Source: Erythrobacter sp. F6033 | GTDB lineage: Bacteria > Pseudomonadota > Alphaproteobacteria > Sphingomonadales > Sphingomonadaceae | DNA length: 64,000 nucleotides | Assembly: GCF_023016005.1 (NCBI RefSeq) | Contig: NZ_JALKAZ010000001.1 | Span: 1,674,001 to 1,738,000 of the forward strand | Direction of reading: 5' to 3' | Shown: positions 35,601 to 44,100 of the stretch, piece after piece | Layout: each line of letters opens with the position of its first letter | Position numbering within the stretch: the first letter of the stretch is position 1 | Notes under the pieces: model-generated | What the model saw: the letters and a program-made list of their open reading frames with translations, nothing else | Database searches by the model: none | Told to the model about the DNA's origin: nothing | Position numbers and translations under genes: made by a program

Positions 35601-36581
35601 ATGAAACGGGTAGCGCTCTTACTCGGCACGGCATCGCTCACATTAGTTGCGTGCGGCAGCGAAGGGTCTGCTCCCTCTCCTATCGGTGGCGGGCCGACGC
35701 CTACTCCGGTCCCCACTCCGACTCCGACGCCGACACCCACCCCTACTCCAACACCGGTGAGTTACACGCCAGTTGCCACGCAAAGCGGTGATTGGACAAT
35801 ATTGCATACGATTTGCTGGCGGACTGCCGACAGCGAGTTAGGAATACTTGGATTCGAAGAAGCGCAACCCAATACGCTCTCGATCAGTTACTCAGAGAGC
35901 CGTGAAGAGTATCGAATGCTTGGTGACGGCATCGATCTGAGTTTCGGGCCGCAAGACTCGCCCTCGCAAATCCCTGGTGGATATACCTCCTACAATCGAA
36001 GCGTAGCTGGTGGATTGCTGGACAACTTTTTGATCACCCTTGCGCCACTCGATCGGAACGACACCCTAGTCGCAGAGTACTTTGGGTACTTTACAACCAA
36101 TATCAACAGTTTAGCAGGCCTCCTGCGCAGCTATGGCTGTCAATTTGGAATGCCTACACAAACTGGAGATTTTGCGGATCAAACGCTGACCTACAGCAAC
36201 CAATCAATCTTCGGAACGGCATCACGCGACGGTCCAGGGACCGGAGCTGGCGCTTACTCAATCAGCGACACCGTCGCTGAAATGACCTTTGATCCGGTGC
36301 GTGGCGAAGTGGATATTATACTCGACATTGCTGCAAATAGGGGCTCTGGAAACACGATTGAGCTAGGTGAATATTCTGGATCATTGAGCGTTAACCAGGA
36401 CACTGGACAATTCGAAGGTTCTCTTCAATCAACGCTAGTTCTTAACAGCACGTCACAGGTTTCCGGCTATCTGTATGGCCCAAAAAGCAGCGAAGCAGCC
36501 ATGACATTCGCCGTAACCGGAACGCAATCAGCCGACATAACCTTCCGTTTCTTTGGACAATCATTCTTAAACGCTGACTGA
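35601..36581 (+). CDS. Pro-Thr-repeat lipoprotein B, paralog of lipoprotein A
   Basis: A 326-residue lipoprotein with lipobox LVAC (Cys 18) and a Pro-Thr repeat linker at residues 32-52, followed by a folded domain with YGCQFGMPTQTGD, GAGAYSISD and a final YLYGPKSSEAAMTF. These are the same landmarks as lipoprotein A 3 kb upstream, so the pair arose by duplication and diverged. The (PT)n linker would hold the domain away from the membrane. ATG 35601 follows an AAGGT site. The TbpB-like reading of the C-terminal barrel is tentative; no ligand can be inferred. Confidence 0.7.
   Translation: MKRVALLLGTASLTLVACGSEGSAPSPIGGGPTPTPVPTPTPTPTPTPTPTPVSYTPVATQSGDWTILHTICWRTADSELGILGFEEAQPNTLSISYSESREEYRMLGDGIDLSFGPQDSPSQIPGGYTSYNRSVAGGLLDNFLITLAPLDRNDTLVAEYFGYFTTNINSLAGLLRSYGCQFGMPTQTGDFADQTLTYSNQSIFGTASRDGPGTGAGAYSISDTVAEMTFDPVRGEVDIILDIAANRGSGNTIELGEYSGSLSVNQDTGQFEGSLQSTLVLNSTSQVSGYLYGPKSSEAAMTFAVTGTQSADITFRFFGQSFLNAD
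35694..35756 (+). repeat. Pro-Thr codon tandem repeat
   Basis: A run of alternating CCN and ACN codons encoding (Pro-Thr)n in lipoprotein B, residues 32-52. Codons vary (CCG/CCC/CCT and ACG/ACC/ACT), so it is a protein-level repeat rather than a perfect DNA repeat; slipped-strand length change is still possible. It is not a CRISPR array. Confidence 0.8.
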
Positions 36582-36629
36582 CTTTGTGGATGGACTAAGA
36601 TAGCCAAGTTCGCTCTACGGCTGTGCGCA

Positions 36630-37835
36630 CTACCTCAAACTCACGACATTGTCGCTCGGCTCGCGTTGCCGCGTGCCGTTGAAGAGGCTCATCATTGGTT
36701 CGTCGGTAACGATCACGCATTCGGCATCACCAAAGCCGTTAAAGCCGGTCTTCATCGCTGCGCCGTAGGCTCCAAGCATGCCGATTTCGATGTAATCGCC
36801 CGCTTGAATATCCGCCGGTAGCGGGAATGGCCCTGCCATATAGTCTGCATCGTCGCAGGTTGGCCCGTAAAATGCGAAGTCCTCCAGACCATCGCGCAGA
36901 TCATCTTCGAGTGCACTGACAGGGAACCGCCATGCGACGTGTGCTGCGTCATACAGCGCGCCATAGGCACCGTCATTGATGTACAGTTCGCTGCCGCGGC
37001 GCTTTTCGACCTTCACGATCATCGAGCTGTATTCAGCGCAAAGCGCCCTGCCCGGCTCGCACCACAGCTCAGCATTGTAAGCGATCGGCAACGCGTAGAA
37101 ATGCTGATGAATGATCGAAAAGTAATCTTCGAGCGGCGGCGGCTCCATTCCCGGATAGATGCTTGGAAAACCTCCGCCCACGTCGATCATGTCGATCACA
37201 ACGGAGGCCTCGGCAATCGCTGCACGGGTACGGTCCAGCGCTTGCACAAAGGCGAATGGCGTCATCGCTTGGCTTCCAACATGGAAGCATACGCCGAGCC
37301 AGTCGCAATGTTGGCGGGTCACTTGCAGCAATTCCGGGAGGTCTGTGAGATCGCAGCCAAACTTGCTGGCAAGCGACAATTCCGAATATTCGGATGAAAC
37401 GCGAAGACGCACGCACAGACGCAGGTCTTTTGCTGGCTCACCCGTTTCGGGGTCGCTGCACGCGCCAACGATCTTCTCCAGCTCTTCGACACTGTCGAGG
37501 CTGAAGGTTTTCACGCCGTGCTTGAAATACGCTTCACGAATGGCACTGGGCGTTTTGATCGGGTGCATAAAGCACAGTGTCGCATCGGGCAGCGCTGCGC
37601 GGACAAGGCGCACTTCAGCAATCGAGGCAACATCATAATGCGTTACGCCTGCGCCCCATAGCACCTCAATCAAATCGGGCGCAGGATTCGCTTTAACCGC
37701 ATACAGAACCTTGCCCGGAAACTTCCCGACAAAGAATTCCGCAGCACGCTTGGCAGCATGCGGGCGATTGAGGATGACCGGTTCGTCGGGCTGGAGAGCC
37801 CTCGCTACGGTCTTGGCATCAGGATAAGTGTGCAA
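36630..37835 (-). CDS. Ornithine/lysine decarboxylase, type III PLP fold
   Basis: Makes putrescine from ornithine (or cadaverine from lysine), first step of the polyamine route. The 401-residue chain is an eukaryote-like ODC with PLP Lys in LYAVKANP, the glycine loop VGGGFPSI, EPGRALCAE, the active-site Cys in GPTCDDAD and YGAAMKTGFNGF near the end. TTG 37835 is the start, with GGGGG about 9 bases before it and no ATG in frame. Carboxyspermidine genes 2 kb away support putrescine as the product. The leader (37836-37986) is listed separately. Confidence 0.92.
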   Translation of the reverse strand: MHTYPDAKTVARALQPDEPVILNRPHAAKRAAEFFVGKFPGKVLYAVKANPAPDLIEVLWGAGVTHYDVASIAEVRLVRAALPDATLCFMHPIKTPSAIREAYFKHGVKTFSLDSVEELEKIVGACSDPETGEPAKDLRLCVRLRVSSEYSELSLASKFGCDLTDLPELLQVTRQHCDWLGVCFHVGSQAMTPFAFVQALDRTRAAIAEASVVIDMIDVGGGFPSIYPGMEPPPLEDYFSIIHQHFYALPIAYNAELWCEPGRALCAEYSSMIVKVEKRRGSELYINDGAYGALYDAAHVAWRFPVSALEDDLRDGLEDFAFYGPTCDDADYMAGPFPLPADIQAGDYIEIGMLGAYGAAMKTGFNGFGDAECVIVTDEPMMSLFNGTRQREPSDNVVSLR

Positions 37836-37918
37836 TTCAAGGGACCCCCAGAAGGTTCAGCTGTTTAACCAAACGGTTTTGAGGCTGCCTTGCGGTTTAG
37901 TCCCTTGGGGCAGCGGAA

Positions 37919-37943
37919 GCGCGCATATAAACCTTATGCGCGC
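37919..37943. other. Hairpin in the ODC leader
   Basis: An 8-base stem, GCGCGCAT with ATGCGCGC, and a 9-base loop, 84 bases before the ODC start and 43 bases after the lemA stop on the same strand. It may end lemA transcription or fold the ODC leader. Polyamine-pathway leaders are often regulatory (the alphaproteobacterial speF motif), but I cannot match that motif. No T-run follows. Confidence 0.35.
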
Positions 37944-37986
37944 TCTCGCAATATAAAATCATTCGATGTGCGAAAAGTTCCGCAAA

Positions 37987-38559
37987 TCAGAACGAAACAG
38001 CCGGGCGCTGATCCACGGTGCCTTTTTCGCTGTCGTCCAGCCGGTTGAAATCAGCTTCCTGAAAACCGAGCGTACCCGCAAACAGAACCGCCGGAAACGC
38101 CTCACGGGCGGTGTTGAACCGCGCAACGGCTGCGTTCAACGCGCGGCGCGATGCTGCCAGCTTGTCTTCGACATCAGCCAGCTCGGTCTGAAGTTCCTGA
38201 AAGTTTGTGTTCGCTTTTAGGTCGGGGTAATCTTCGCCCAGCGCCAGCAGATTATCGAGTGCAATTTTCAGCCCTTTTTCATCAGATGACGAAGGATTGC
38301 CCTTGGCCGCAGTGTTACGCGCCTGAATCACATTCTCTAGCGTCGAGGATTCGTGCGAAGCATAGCCCTTCACCGTCTCGACCAAATTAGGGATCAGATC
38401 ATGACGCAAGCGAAGCTGCGCATCAATATCGGCGACACCCTGACGAACATTTTGACGAAGCCCGACCAGATTGTTGTAGATGCCGATAACAAGCAGCACC
38501 AACCCAACAACAATCACGACAATCGCGGATGTCCAGAACCAGCCAAAAATCTCAAACAT
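37987..38559 (-). CDS. lemA: LemA family protein
   Basis: A 190-residue protein with one N-terminal membrane helix (SAIVVIVVGLVLLVIGI) and a long helical bundle containing YNNLVGLRQNVRQG, IDAQLRLRHDLIPNLVETVKGYA and the RFNTAREAFP segment, all typical of LemA. Function is poorly defined. The family is often paired with DUF3137 or YgcG-like membrane proteins; here DUF3137 lies divergently, 86 bases away. The F-A-G-T-L-G-F end is also standard. Confidence 0.93.
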   Translation of the reverse strand: MFEIFGWFWTSAIVVIVVGLVLLVIGIYNNLVGLRQNVRQGVADIDAQLRLRHDLIPNLVETVKGYASHESSTLENVIQARNTAAKGNPSSSDEKGLKIALDNLLALGEDYPDLKANTNFQELQTELADVEDKLAASRRALNAAVARFNTAREAFPAVLFAGTLGFQEADFNRLDDSEKGTVDQRPAVSF

Positions 38560-38645
38560 TGTGCACCCCTCCTTATGCGGGCAACTATATACTAACTTCC
38601 ATTGGTTAAAAGATCGCAGCTTTTATAAGAAATTCGGGAAAAATC

Positions 38646-39671
38646 ATGCGTGCGGATGTTCAGGGATTGATGAATGGGGAGCTGGGAGACTGGCTCCAGC
38701 AGCAATCTGCCATGCGTGCAGAAGCGAAGGAAAGCGCGCATTCCCGTTGGACCTGGGGTGCAGTCGTTCTGCTCCCATTGCTCGCCTTTATGTGGTTCGG
38801 TCCAAGTTTTTCCGGGCAATTGAAATTCTTCCTTTCCGCTGGCGGCGCAATTGGCGTTGGCGCTTGGGGATACATGCCGATCAACGCCGCCAAGAAAACG
38901 ATTAAAGTCGGCATCAACTCAGCGATCGCTCGGTCTTTGGGCGTTGAATATGCCCATGATGTGGAGCCGGGCGGCGAATTTGAGGCGTGTCGGACCTATG
39001 GTTTGGTCCCAGATTACGATCGTTCAGGCTTCGAAGATCGCTGGTTCGGACAGATCGAAGGGCATCATTTCGAACTGTATGAAGCCCATCTGGAAGAGCG
39101 GCGCGGTTCGGGGAAAAACCGCCGCTGGGTCACAGTGTTTCGCGGCGCGATTACCGCAATGGAATTTGGTCGCCCGTTCCATTCAACCACACTCCTTCAA
39201 CGCGCGGGCAAGCACAAGAAATGGCTTGGCTTTGGCGGACGCAAAGACAATGTGAAATTTCGCGGTCATCAGCTTGACTATGTCGATCAGGTCCACCCGG
39301 ACTTTGAAGACGTCTTTGAGATTTGGAGCGACGATCAGGTGGAAGCGCGCGTTCTTGTGCACCCATCCTATGTCGAACACCTGCTCGCAGTTGAAAAAGC
39401 GTTTCAAGGTGAAGCGGTACGCGCGCTATTCACGCGCGGCTCGGTCGTTATCGCGGTTGAGAGCAATAATCTTTTTGAAAGCGGCTCACTCAATGCCGCG
39501 GACGATGAAGCGCGCGTTGCCGAGGCTGCGGAACAATTTGCAGCCCTTGCCGGACTTGCTCTGGCGATCAATCAGAATGAGCGCGGAAGAGTCCTCAACA
39601 AAATGGACCCGTCCAGCGATCTCACGAATGAAGGTGGTTTTGGTCGCCGCAGACGCAGCGTCCGCCGCTAA
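38646..39671 (+). CDS. DUF3137 domain-containing membrane protein
   Basis: A 341-residue protein with two membrane segments near the N-terminus (about 36-50 WGAVVLLPLLAFMWF and 58-77), then a cytoplasmic or periplasmic DUF3137-like domain containing GLVPDYDRSGFEDRWFG, a VTVFRGAI strand and HPSYVEHLLAVEKAF. It ends in a basic GRRRRSVRR tail. DUF3137 proteins commonly neighbour LemA, which supports the call. Its stop overlaps the nspC stop on the other strand by four bases (39668-39671), leaving no room for a terminator between them. Confidence 0.82.
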   Translation: MRADVQGLMNGELGDWLQQQSAMRAEAKESAHSRWTWGAVVLLPLLAFMWFGPSFSGQLKFFLSAGGAIGVGAWGYMPINAAKKTIKVGINSAIARSLGVEYAHDVEPGGEFEACRTYGLVPDYDRSGFEDRWFGQIEGHHFELYEAHLEERRGSGKNRRWVTVFRGAITAMEFGRPFHSTTLLQRAGKHKKWLGFGGRKDNVKFRGHQLDYVDQVHPDFEDVFEIWSDDQVEARVLVHPSYVEHLLAVEKAFQGEAVRALFTRGSVVIAVESNNLFESGSLNAADDEARVAEAAEQFAALAGLALAINQNERGRVLNKMDPSSDLTNEGGFGRRRRSVRR

Positions 39672-40861
39672 CTCAACCGGTTGCGGAAATCCTCATATTC
39701 GAAACGCTTCACGCATTCGAGCGCGTCGGTTTCGCTGTCCCACAGCCAGATCGAGGGTAACTGCACACCGTTAAACGTGTTCGTCTTCACCATCGAATAA
39801 TGCGCTTGATCAAGAAACGCGAAACGCGCGCCTGCTTCAGCCGGAACGGGCAGCTTGTAGTCGCCAATCACATCCCCCGCGAGGCATGACGGCCCTCCCA
39901 TACGGATCGGAATGCTGTCTTCGTCTGTCAGCTCACCCAGCATGGCGGGGCGATAGGGTGCTTCCAGCACATCGGGCATGTGGCACGTCGCTGAAATATC
40001 GCTGATCCCGATAGGCACTTCGTTGAAGCCGGTATCGAGAAGTGTGCCGACCAGAATGCCTGCATCCAATGCGATGGCCTCGCCCGGCTCAATGATGATT
40101 TCCGCACCCGTATCCGCCGCCGCATCACGCAGAAATTCGGTCAACGCATCGCGTTCATAGTCCGCGCGCGTGATATGGTGCCCGCCGCCCATATTGATCC
40201 ATTTCAGCTGACCAAACCACGGCTCGATTGCGTCGAATACGCGGTCCCATGTCTGCCGGAGCGGCTCGAATGTCTGCTCGCACAGATTGTGGAAGTGGAT
40301 GCCCTCGACGCCCTCCATCGCTTCCTCGGTCAGCTGATCCAGCGGGAAGCCGAGCCGCGAACCGGGCGCAGAAGGATCGTATTTCGGCACTTCGCCGGTC
40401 GCGACCATTGGATTGATGCGCAGGCCCACGGAAACATCGCCGCCGGTGGTGGCCGCGTGATCAAGGATCAACGCCGCACGCTTCATCTGTCCGGGTGAGT
40501 TGAAAATCACATGCTCGGACAGACGGCAAATCTCTTCGAGTTCCTCCGGCTTGAAGGCCGCGGAATAGGTCGCAATTTCGCCGTCATAGAATTCGCTCGC
40601 GAGCCGCGCTTCCCACAAGCCGCTAGTGGAGACGCCATCGAGATATTCGCCAATGATATGCGCGGTCGACCACATGGAAAACGCCTTAAGCGCGGCGAAC
40701 ACTTTGATGCTGGCGCCATCGCTTGCGGCCTCGTCACGGATACCCGCGAGTAGCTGGCAATTCGCACGAATTTTCGCCGCGTCCACGACGAAAGCAGGAC
40801 TGTCGACGCGGGAGAGATCGAACTGGGCGAACGCGCCCGGATCACCGGCTTTGGTTTGCAT
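39668..40861 (-). CDS. nspC: Carboxynorspermidine/carboxyspermidine decarboxylase
   Basis: PLP fold type III enzyme turning carboxy(nor)spermidine into (nor)spermidine. The 397 residues carry the PLP Lys in VFAALKAFS, the HFHNLCEQ segment, the MGGGHHIT glycine loop, EPGEAIAL and the active-site Cys in GGPSCLAGD. Translation starts at ATG 40861, which overlaps the upstream stop as TAATG; an upstream in-frame extension of 13 residues is not family-like. It pairs with the dehydrogenase gene upstream, giving the alternative spermidine route. Confidence 0.94.
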   Translation of the reverse strand: MQTKAGDPGAFAQFDLSRVDSPAFVVDAAKIRANCQLLAGIRDEAASDGASIKVFAALKAFSMWSTAHIIGEYLDGVSTSGLWEARLASEFYDGEIATYSAAFKPEELEEICRLSEHVIFNSPGQMKRAALILDHAATTGGDVSVGLRINPMVATGEVPKYDPSAPGSRLGFPLDQLTEEAMEGVEGIHFHNLCEQTFEPLRQTWDRVFDAIEPWFGQLKWINMGGGHHITRADYERDALTEFLRDAAADTGAEIIIEPGEAIALDAGILVGTLLDTGFNEVPIGISDISATCHMPDVLEAPYRPAMLGELTDEDSIPIRMGGPSCLAGDVIGDYKLPVPAEAGARFAFLDQAHYSMVKTNTFNGVQLPSIWLWDSETDALECVKRFEYEDFRNRLS

Positions 40862-42072
40862 TAGAACTTTACCGGCCCGTCCAGCTCTGCGACTTGCCAC
40901 GGCAGGCCGTGCTCATTCAGCATCTCCATGAATGGATCCGGGTCCATTTCTTCCATATTAAATACGCCCTCACCTGACCATTTCCCGGTCACCATCATCG
41001 CACTACCGATCATCGCGGGAACGCCGGTCGTGTAAGAAACAGCCTGATTGCCGGTCTCTTCATAGGCGGCTTCGTGGCTGCAAATGTTGTTGATGTAGAA
41101 CGTCTTCTCGCCTGAACCGTCCAGCGCCTCGCCCGTAGCGATACAGCCGATATTGGTGTTGCCTTTGGTCGTCTCGCCAAGGCTTTCCGGCTTAGGCAGA
41201 ACGGCAGCAAGGAATTGCAGCGGGATGATTTCCTTGCCCTGATAGGTGATTGGCTCAATCCCCGTCATGCCGACATTCTGCAGCACGGTCAGGTGTTTAA
41301 TATACTCATCGCCGAACGTCATCCAGAAACGCGCCCGCTCAATCTCAGGGTTGAATTTCGAAAGGCTTTCCAGCTCTTCGTGATACATCAGATAAGCCTG
41401 ACGGGTGCCGACTTTCTCAAAATCGAACGGGGTCGAAACTTGCATCGCGGGCGTTTCCACCCACTCGCCGTTCTCCCAATGGCGCGCAGGCGCGGTCACT
41501 TCGCGGATATTGATTTCCGGATTGAAGTTGGTGGCAAACGCCTGACCATGGTCGCCGCCGTTGCAATCGAGAATATCAAGCGTGCGGATCGTCTTCAGCT
41601 TGTGCTTCTTCAGCCACATGGTGAAGACACTTGTCACACCGGGATCAAACCCGCTGCCGAGCAGCGCCATCAGGCCCGCTTCCTTGAAACGATCATGATA
41701 AGCCCATTGCCAATGGTATTCGAACTTCGCTTCGTCCTTGGGCTCGTAATTGGCCGTGTCGAGATAATGCGTGCCCGCCTCCAGACACGCATCCATGATC
41801 GGCAAATCCTGATAAGGCAGCGCCAGGTTCACGACGAGCGTCGCGCCGACTTTCTTGATCAAATTGACCATCGCCGGAACTTCTTCGGCATCAATCTCAT
41901 AGGTTTCGATGCTTTGGCCAGTGCGGGTTTTTACGCTCTCCGCGATGGCATCACACTTGGACTTGGTCCGGCTGGCCAGGTGGATCTCCGGAAAGATGCC
42001 TGAATTCATCGCCATTTTGTGGACGCAAACCGAGCTAACCCCGCCTGCCCCGATCACCAGAACTGTCGACAT
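40861..42072 (-). CDS. Carboxynorspermidine/carboxyspermidine dehydrogenase (saccharopine dehydrogenase-like)
   Basis: Condenses a diamine (putrescine here, by context) with aspartate semialdehyde using NADPH to make carboxyspermidine. The 403-residue chain opens with the Rossmann motif VLVIGAGGVSSVCVHK, followed by HLASRTKSKC, THYLDTANYEP, LGSGFDPGVTSVF and a LDCNGGDHG segment. Saccharopine dehydrogenases of lysine metabolism are related, but the coupled nspC (TAATG overlap) fixes the role. With the decarboxylase at 36.6 kb it gives a spermidine pathway that needs no decarboxylated SAM. Confidence 0.93.
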   Translation of the reverse strand: MSTVLVIGAGGVSSVCVHKMAMNSGIFPEIHLASRTKSKCDAIAESVKTRTGQSIETYEIDAEEVPAMVNLIKKVGATLVVNLALPYQDLPIMDACLEAGTHYLDTANYEPKDEAKFEYHWQWAYHDRFKEAGLMALLGSGFDPGVTSVFTMWLKKHKLKTIRTLDILDCNGGDHGQAFATNFNPEINIREVTAPARHWENGEWVETPAMQVSTPFDFEKVGTRQAYLMYHEELESLSKFNPEIERARFWMTFGDEYIKHLTVLQNVGMTGIEPITYQGKEIIPLQFLAAVLPKPESLGETTKGNTNIGCIATGEALDGSGEKTFYINNICSHEAAYEETGNQAVSYTTGVPAMIGSAMMVTGKWSGEGVFNMEEMDPDPFMEMLNEHGLPWQVAELDGPVKF

Positions 42073-42134
42073 ATCCGTAACCTTTCAAATTCGATTCTTG
42101 CGCGCTCACTAGTCCAATGCGCTAAGACGGACAA

Positions 42135-43082
42135 ATGATCCAAGACGAAATAAAAAAGCCGACCGCTGTTGGCGTTGCCGAAGCCCTGAAAAGCATCCAG
42201 TCCATCCCTCTGCAACCGACCCCGCTTTTGCCTATCGAAATTGGCGGAATTCGGGCGCATGTTAAGTGCGAGAACTTGCAACCGATCGGCGCTTTCAAGA
42301 TCAGAGGCGCATGGTGGAGGCTCAACAATCTGGAAAGCGATCATGCCGTTGCCGTCTCAAGCGGAAACCATGCACAAGGCGTGGCGTGGGCCGCAAAGCG
42401 ATTGGGCCTGAAGGCAACCATCGTCATGCCGCGGGACGCACCGGAAGTGAAACTCGCCAACACCCGCGCTCTTGGCGCGGAAGTCGTCCTGTATGAGCGC
42501 CCCGGCGAAGACCGCGATGCTGTTGCAGCCAAGTTGATCGACGAACGCGGCGGCACTCTGGTGCACGCATTCGGCGATCCGTGGGTGATGGAGGGGCAAG
42601 GCACCGCTGGCTTGGAAGCGGCAGAGCAGTTGGGCCATGCGCCGAGCCGCCTTATCACATGCTGCGGCGGTGGCGGATTGGCCGCGGGCCTTGGCCTCGC
42701 CTGCCCCGATGCCGCGATCCATATTGTCGAGCCGGAAGGCTGGGACATGGTCGGGCAGGCCATGAAAGCGGGCGAACTTGTGCGCGTGTCAGAAACTCCG
42801 CCCAAGACAATCTGCGACGCATTGCAACCCGATGTCACCAAACAGCTGAACCTCGATATGCTGAAAGACCGCGCCGAACCCGGTGTGACTGTTACCGATG
42901 AAGAAGTGCGCGCTGCCCAAAGGTGGGCCTATGCAAACCTGCGGATGGTCGTGGAGCCAGGCGGTGCTGCTGCCCTCGCTGCTGCTTTGGCAGGTAAAGT
43001 TCCGGTCGATGAAGGCACCGTTATAATGATCACTGGGGGGAATGCCGATCCGGCGCGCTTTGCCGAGACTATTGCCGCATGA
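42135..43082 (+). CDS. Threonine/serine dehydratase-like PLP enzyme
   Basis: A fold type II PLP enzyme of 315 residues. The PLP Lys is in GAFKIRGA, SSGNHAQGVA binds the carboxylate, and the glycine loop reads CCGGGGLAAGLG. It lacks the C-terminal ACT domain of biosynthetic IlvA, so it is catabolic threonine/serine dehydratase or serine/aspartate racemase like. It starts 62 bases from the divergent dehydrogenase gene. The initial residues are a short variable helix. Substrate is uncertain. Confidence 0.85.
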   Translation: MIQDEIKKPTAVGVAEALKSIQSIPLQPTPLLPIEIGGIRAHVKCENLQPIGAFKIRGAWWRLNNLESDHAVAVSSGNHAQGVAWAAKRLGLKATIVMPRDAPEVKLANTRALGAEVVLYERPGEDRDAVAAKLIDERGGTLVHAFGDPWVMEGQGTAGLEAAEQLGHAPSRLITCCGGGGLAAGLGLACPDAAIHIVEPEGWDMVGQAMKAGELVRVSETPPKTICDALQPDVTKQLNLDMLKDRAEPGVTVTDEEVRAAQRWAYANLRMVVEPGGAAALAAALAGKVPVDEGTVIMITGGNADPARFAETIAA

Positions 43083-43147
43083 TTTGACAATGCGCCCTGC
43101 CTTTCGCAGGGGTGTTGCCTGAAAAGAGAGAAGAGGGGATCGTCTCA

Positions 43148-43600
43148 ATGCAGGCTCAAATGCTCGCTCCAGCCGCCGTTTTGGTGGTGTGGACCATCAT
43201 TGTATTGTTCTGGATCATTCCGCCGCGATTTGGTTCGCTTTCCAAGGCCGACACATCCAGTCTGAAAGGCAAAGAGGGATCGCGCGGTCAAGATCTTGAA
43301 GGGGTGCTACCGGATAAAGCCAACTGGCCGGCGCATAATCACACCCACCTGCACGAACAGCCCACTCTGTTTTATGCCGTTGTGCTGATGATCACAGTGC
43401 TTGGCCCGACTGGCACCGACGTCATGCTGGCATGGGCCTATGTCGGCCTACGTATTGTGCATTCGCTTTGGCAGATTCTGGTGAACAAGGTCGGGCCGCG
43501 GTTCGTCTTGTTCCTGCTCAGCACATTCGTCTTGATCGCGCTTGCGATCCGGTTGCTCATGATCACGGTTTTCGCGGATCCTTCCGCGCTGCCCCAATAA
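43148..43600 (+). CDS. MAPEG-family membrane protein, copy 1
   Basis: A 150-residue protein with four membrane helices, resembling eicosanoid/glutathione (MAPEG) proteins. Family landmarks are DKANWPAHNHTHLHEQPTLF and a late GPRFVLFLL helix. ATG 43148 has GAGGGG upstream; an in-frame start at 43112 would add twelve polar residues. A second copy follows after 18 bases. MAPEG proteins conjugate or reduce with glutathione in eukaryotes; bacterial roles are unclear. gor and trxB elsewhere in the window concern thiol metabolism, but no functional link is shown. Confidence 0.8.
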   Translation: MQAQMLAPAAVLVVWTIIVLFWIIPPRFGSLSKADTSSLKGKEGSRGQDLEGVLPDKANWPAHNHTHLHEQPTLFYAVVLMITVLGPTGTDVMLAWAYVGLRIVHSLWQILVNKVGPRFVLFLLSTFVLIALAIRLLMITVFADPSALPQ

Positions 43601-43618
43601 CACGAACGGAACTCACCC

Positions 43619-44065
43619 ATGAACGGACTTGATATTCTGCAACCCGCCGTCGCGCTCATGATCTGGACGATGATCATGTGGGCGTGGATGTATGCGACCC
43701 GCATTCCGGCGATGAACAAGTCGCCTGATATTGAAAACCCGGCAAAGCTGGTTGGTACAACCGGTGCGAGCCTGCGTCAGCAATTGCCTGAAAAGGTTAA
43801 TTGGAAGGCAGACAATTACAATCACTTACACGAACAACCTACTGTTTTTTATGCAGTGGTTCTAACGCTTGCTGTGCTGGATCAGGGCGGCGGCATGAAC
43901 GCATTTCTTGCGTGGATTTACACCGGCCTGCGCGTCACACACAGCCTTGTTCAAGTGACTGCGAACAAGGTGCTTGTCCGTTTTGTATTGTTCGCATTGT
44001 CGAGCTTGGTGCTGATCGCGTTGATCTTCCACGCAAGCATCGTGGTGTTCGACATTCACATCTGA
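43619..44065 (+). CDS. MAPEG-family membrane protein, copy 2
   Basis: A 148-residue, four-helix relative of the gene just upstream; both carry LP-(D/E)-K-x-NW followed by HLHEQPT-x-FYAVVL, and similar helices after it (LRVTHSLVQVTANK against LRIVHSLWQILVNK). A tandem duplication is evident. The N-terminus MNGLDILQPAVALMIWTMIM is hydrophobic from residue 8. Function as for copy 1 is unknown. It converges with trxB. Confidence 0.8.
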   Translation: MNGLDILQPAVALMIWTMIMWAWMYATRIPAMNKSPDIENPAKLVGTTGASLRQQLPEKVNWKADNYNHLHEQPTVFYAVVLTLAVLDQGGGMNAFLAWIYTGLRVTHSLVQVTANKVLVRFVLFALSSLVLIALIFHASIVVFDIHI

Positions 44066-44077
44066 TTGGTGCCGGAC

Positions 44078-44100
44078 GCGGCGGAGAATTACTCCGCCGC
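44078..44100. terminator. Hairpin spanning the trxB stop, possible bidirectional terminator
   Basis: A perfect 9-base stem (GCGGCGGAG with CTCCGCCGC) and a 5-base loop AATTA. It lies between the convergent MAPEG copy 2 and trxB and includes the last codons of trxB (Ala-Ala-Glu-stop). No T-run follows on either strand, so efficiency is uncertain. Confidence 0.4.

Noticed and set aside
35694-35756. Short regular repeat that might suggest a CRISPR or satellite.
   Set aside because: It is a Pro-Thr codon repeat inside lipoprotein B; unit is two codons, no spacers.
37836-37986. Possible speF-type regulatory RNA before the ODC gene.
   Set aside because: Only one 8-base hairpin is clear; I cannot match the known motif, so it is listed only as a hairpin.
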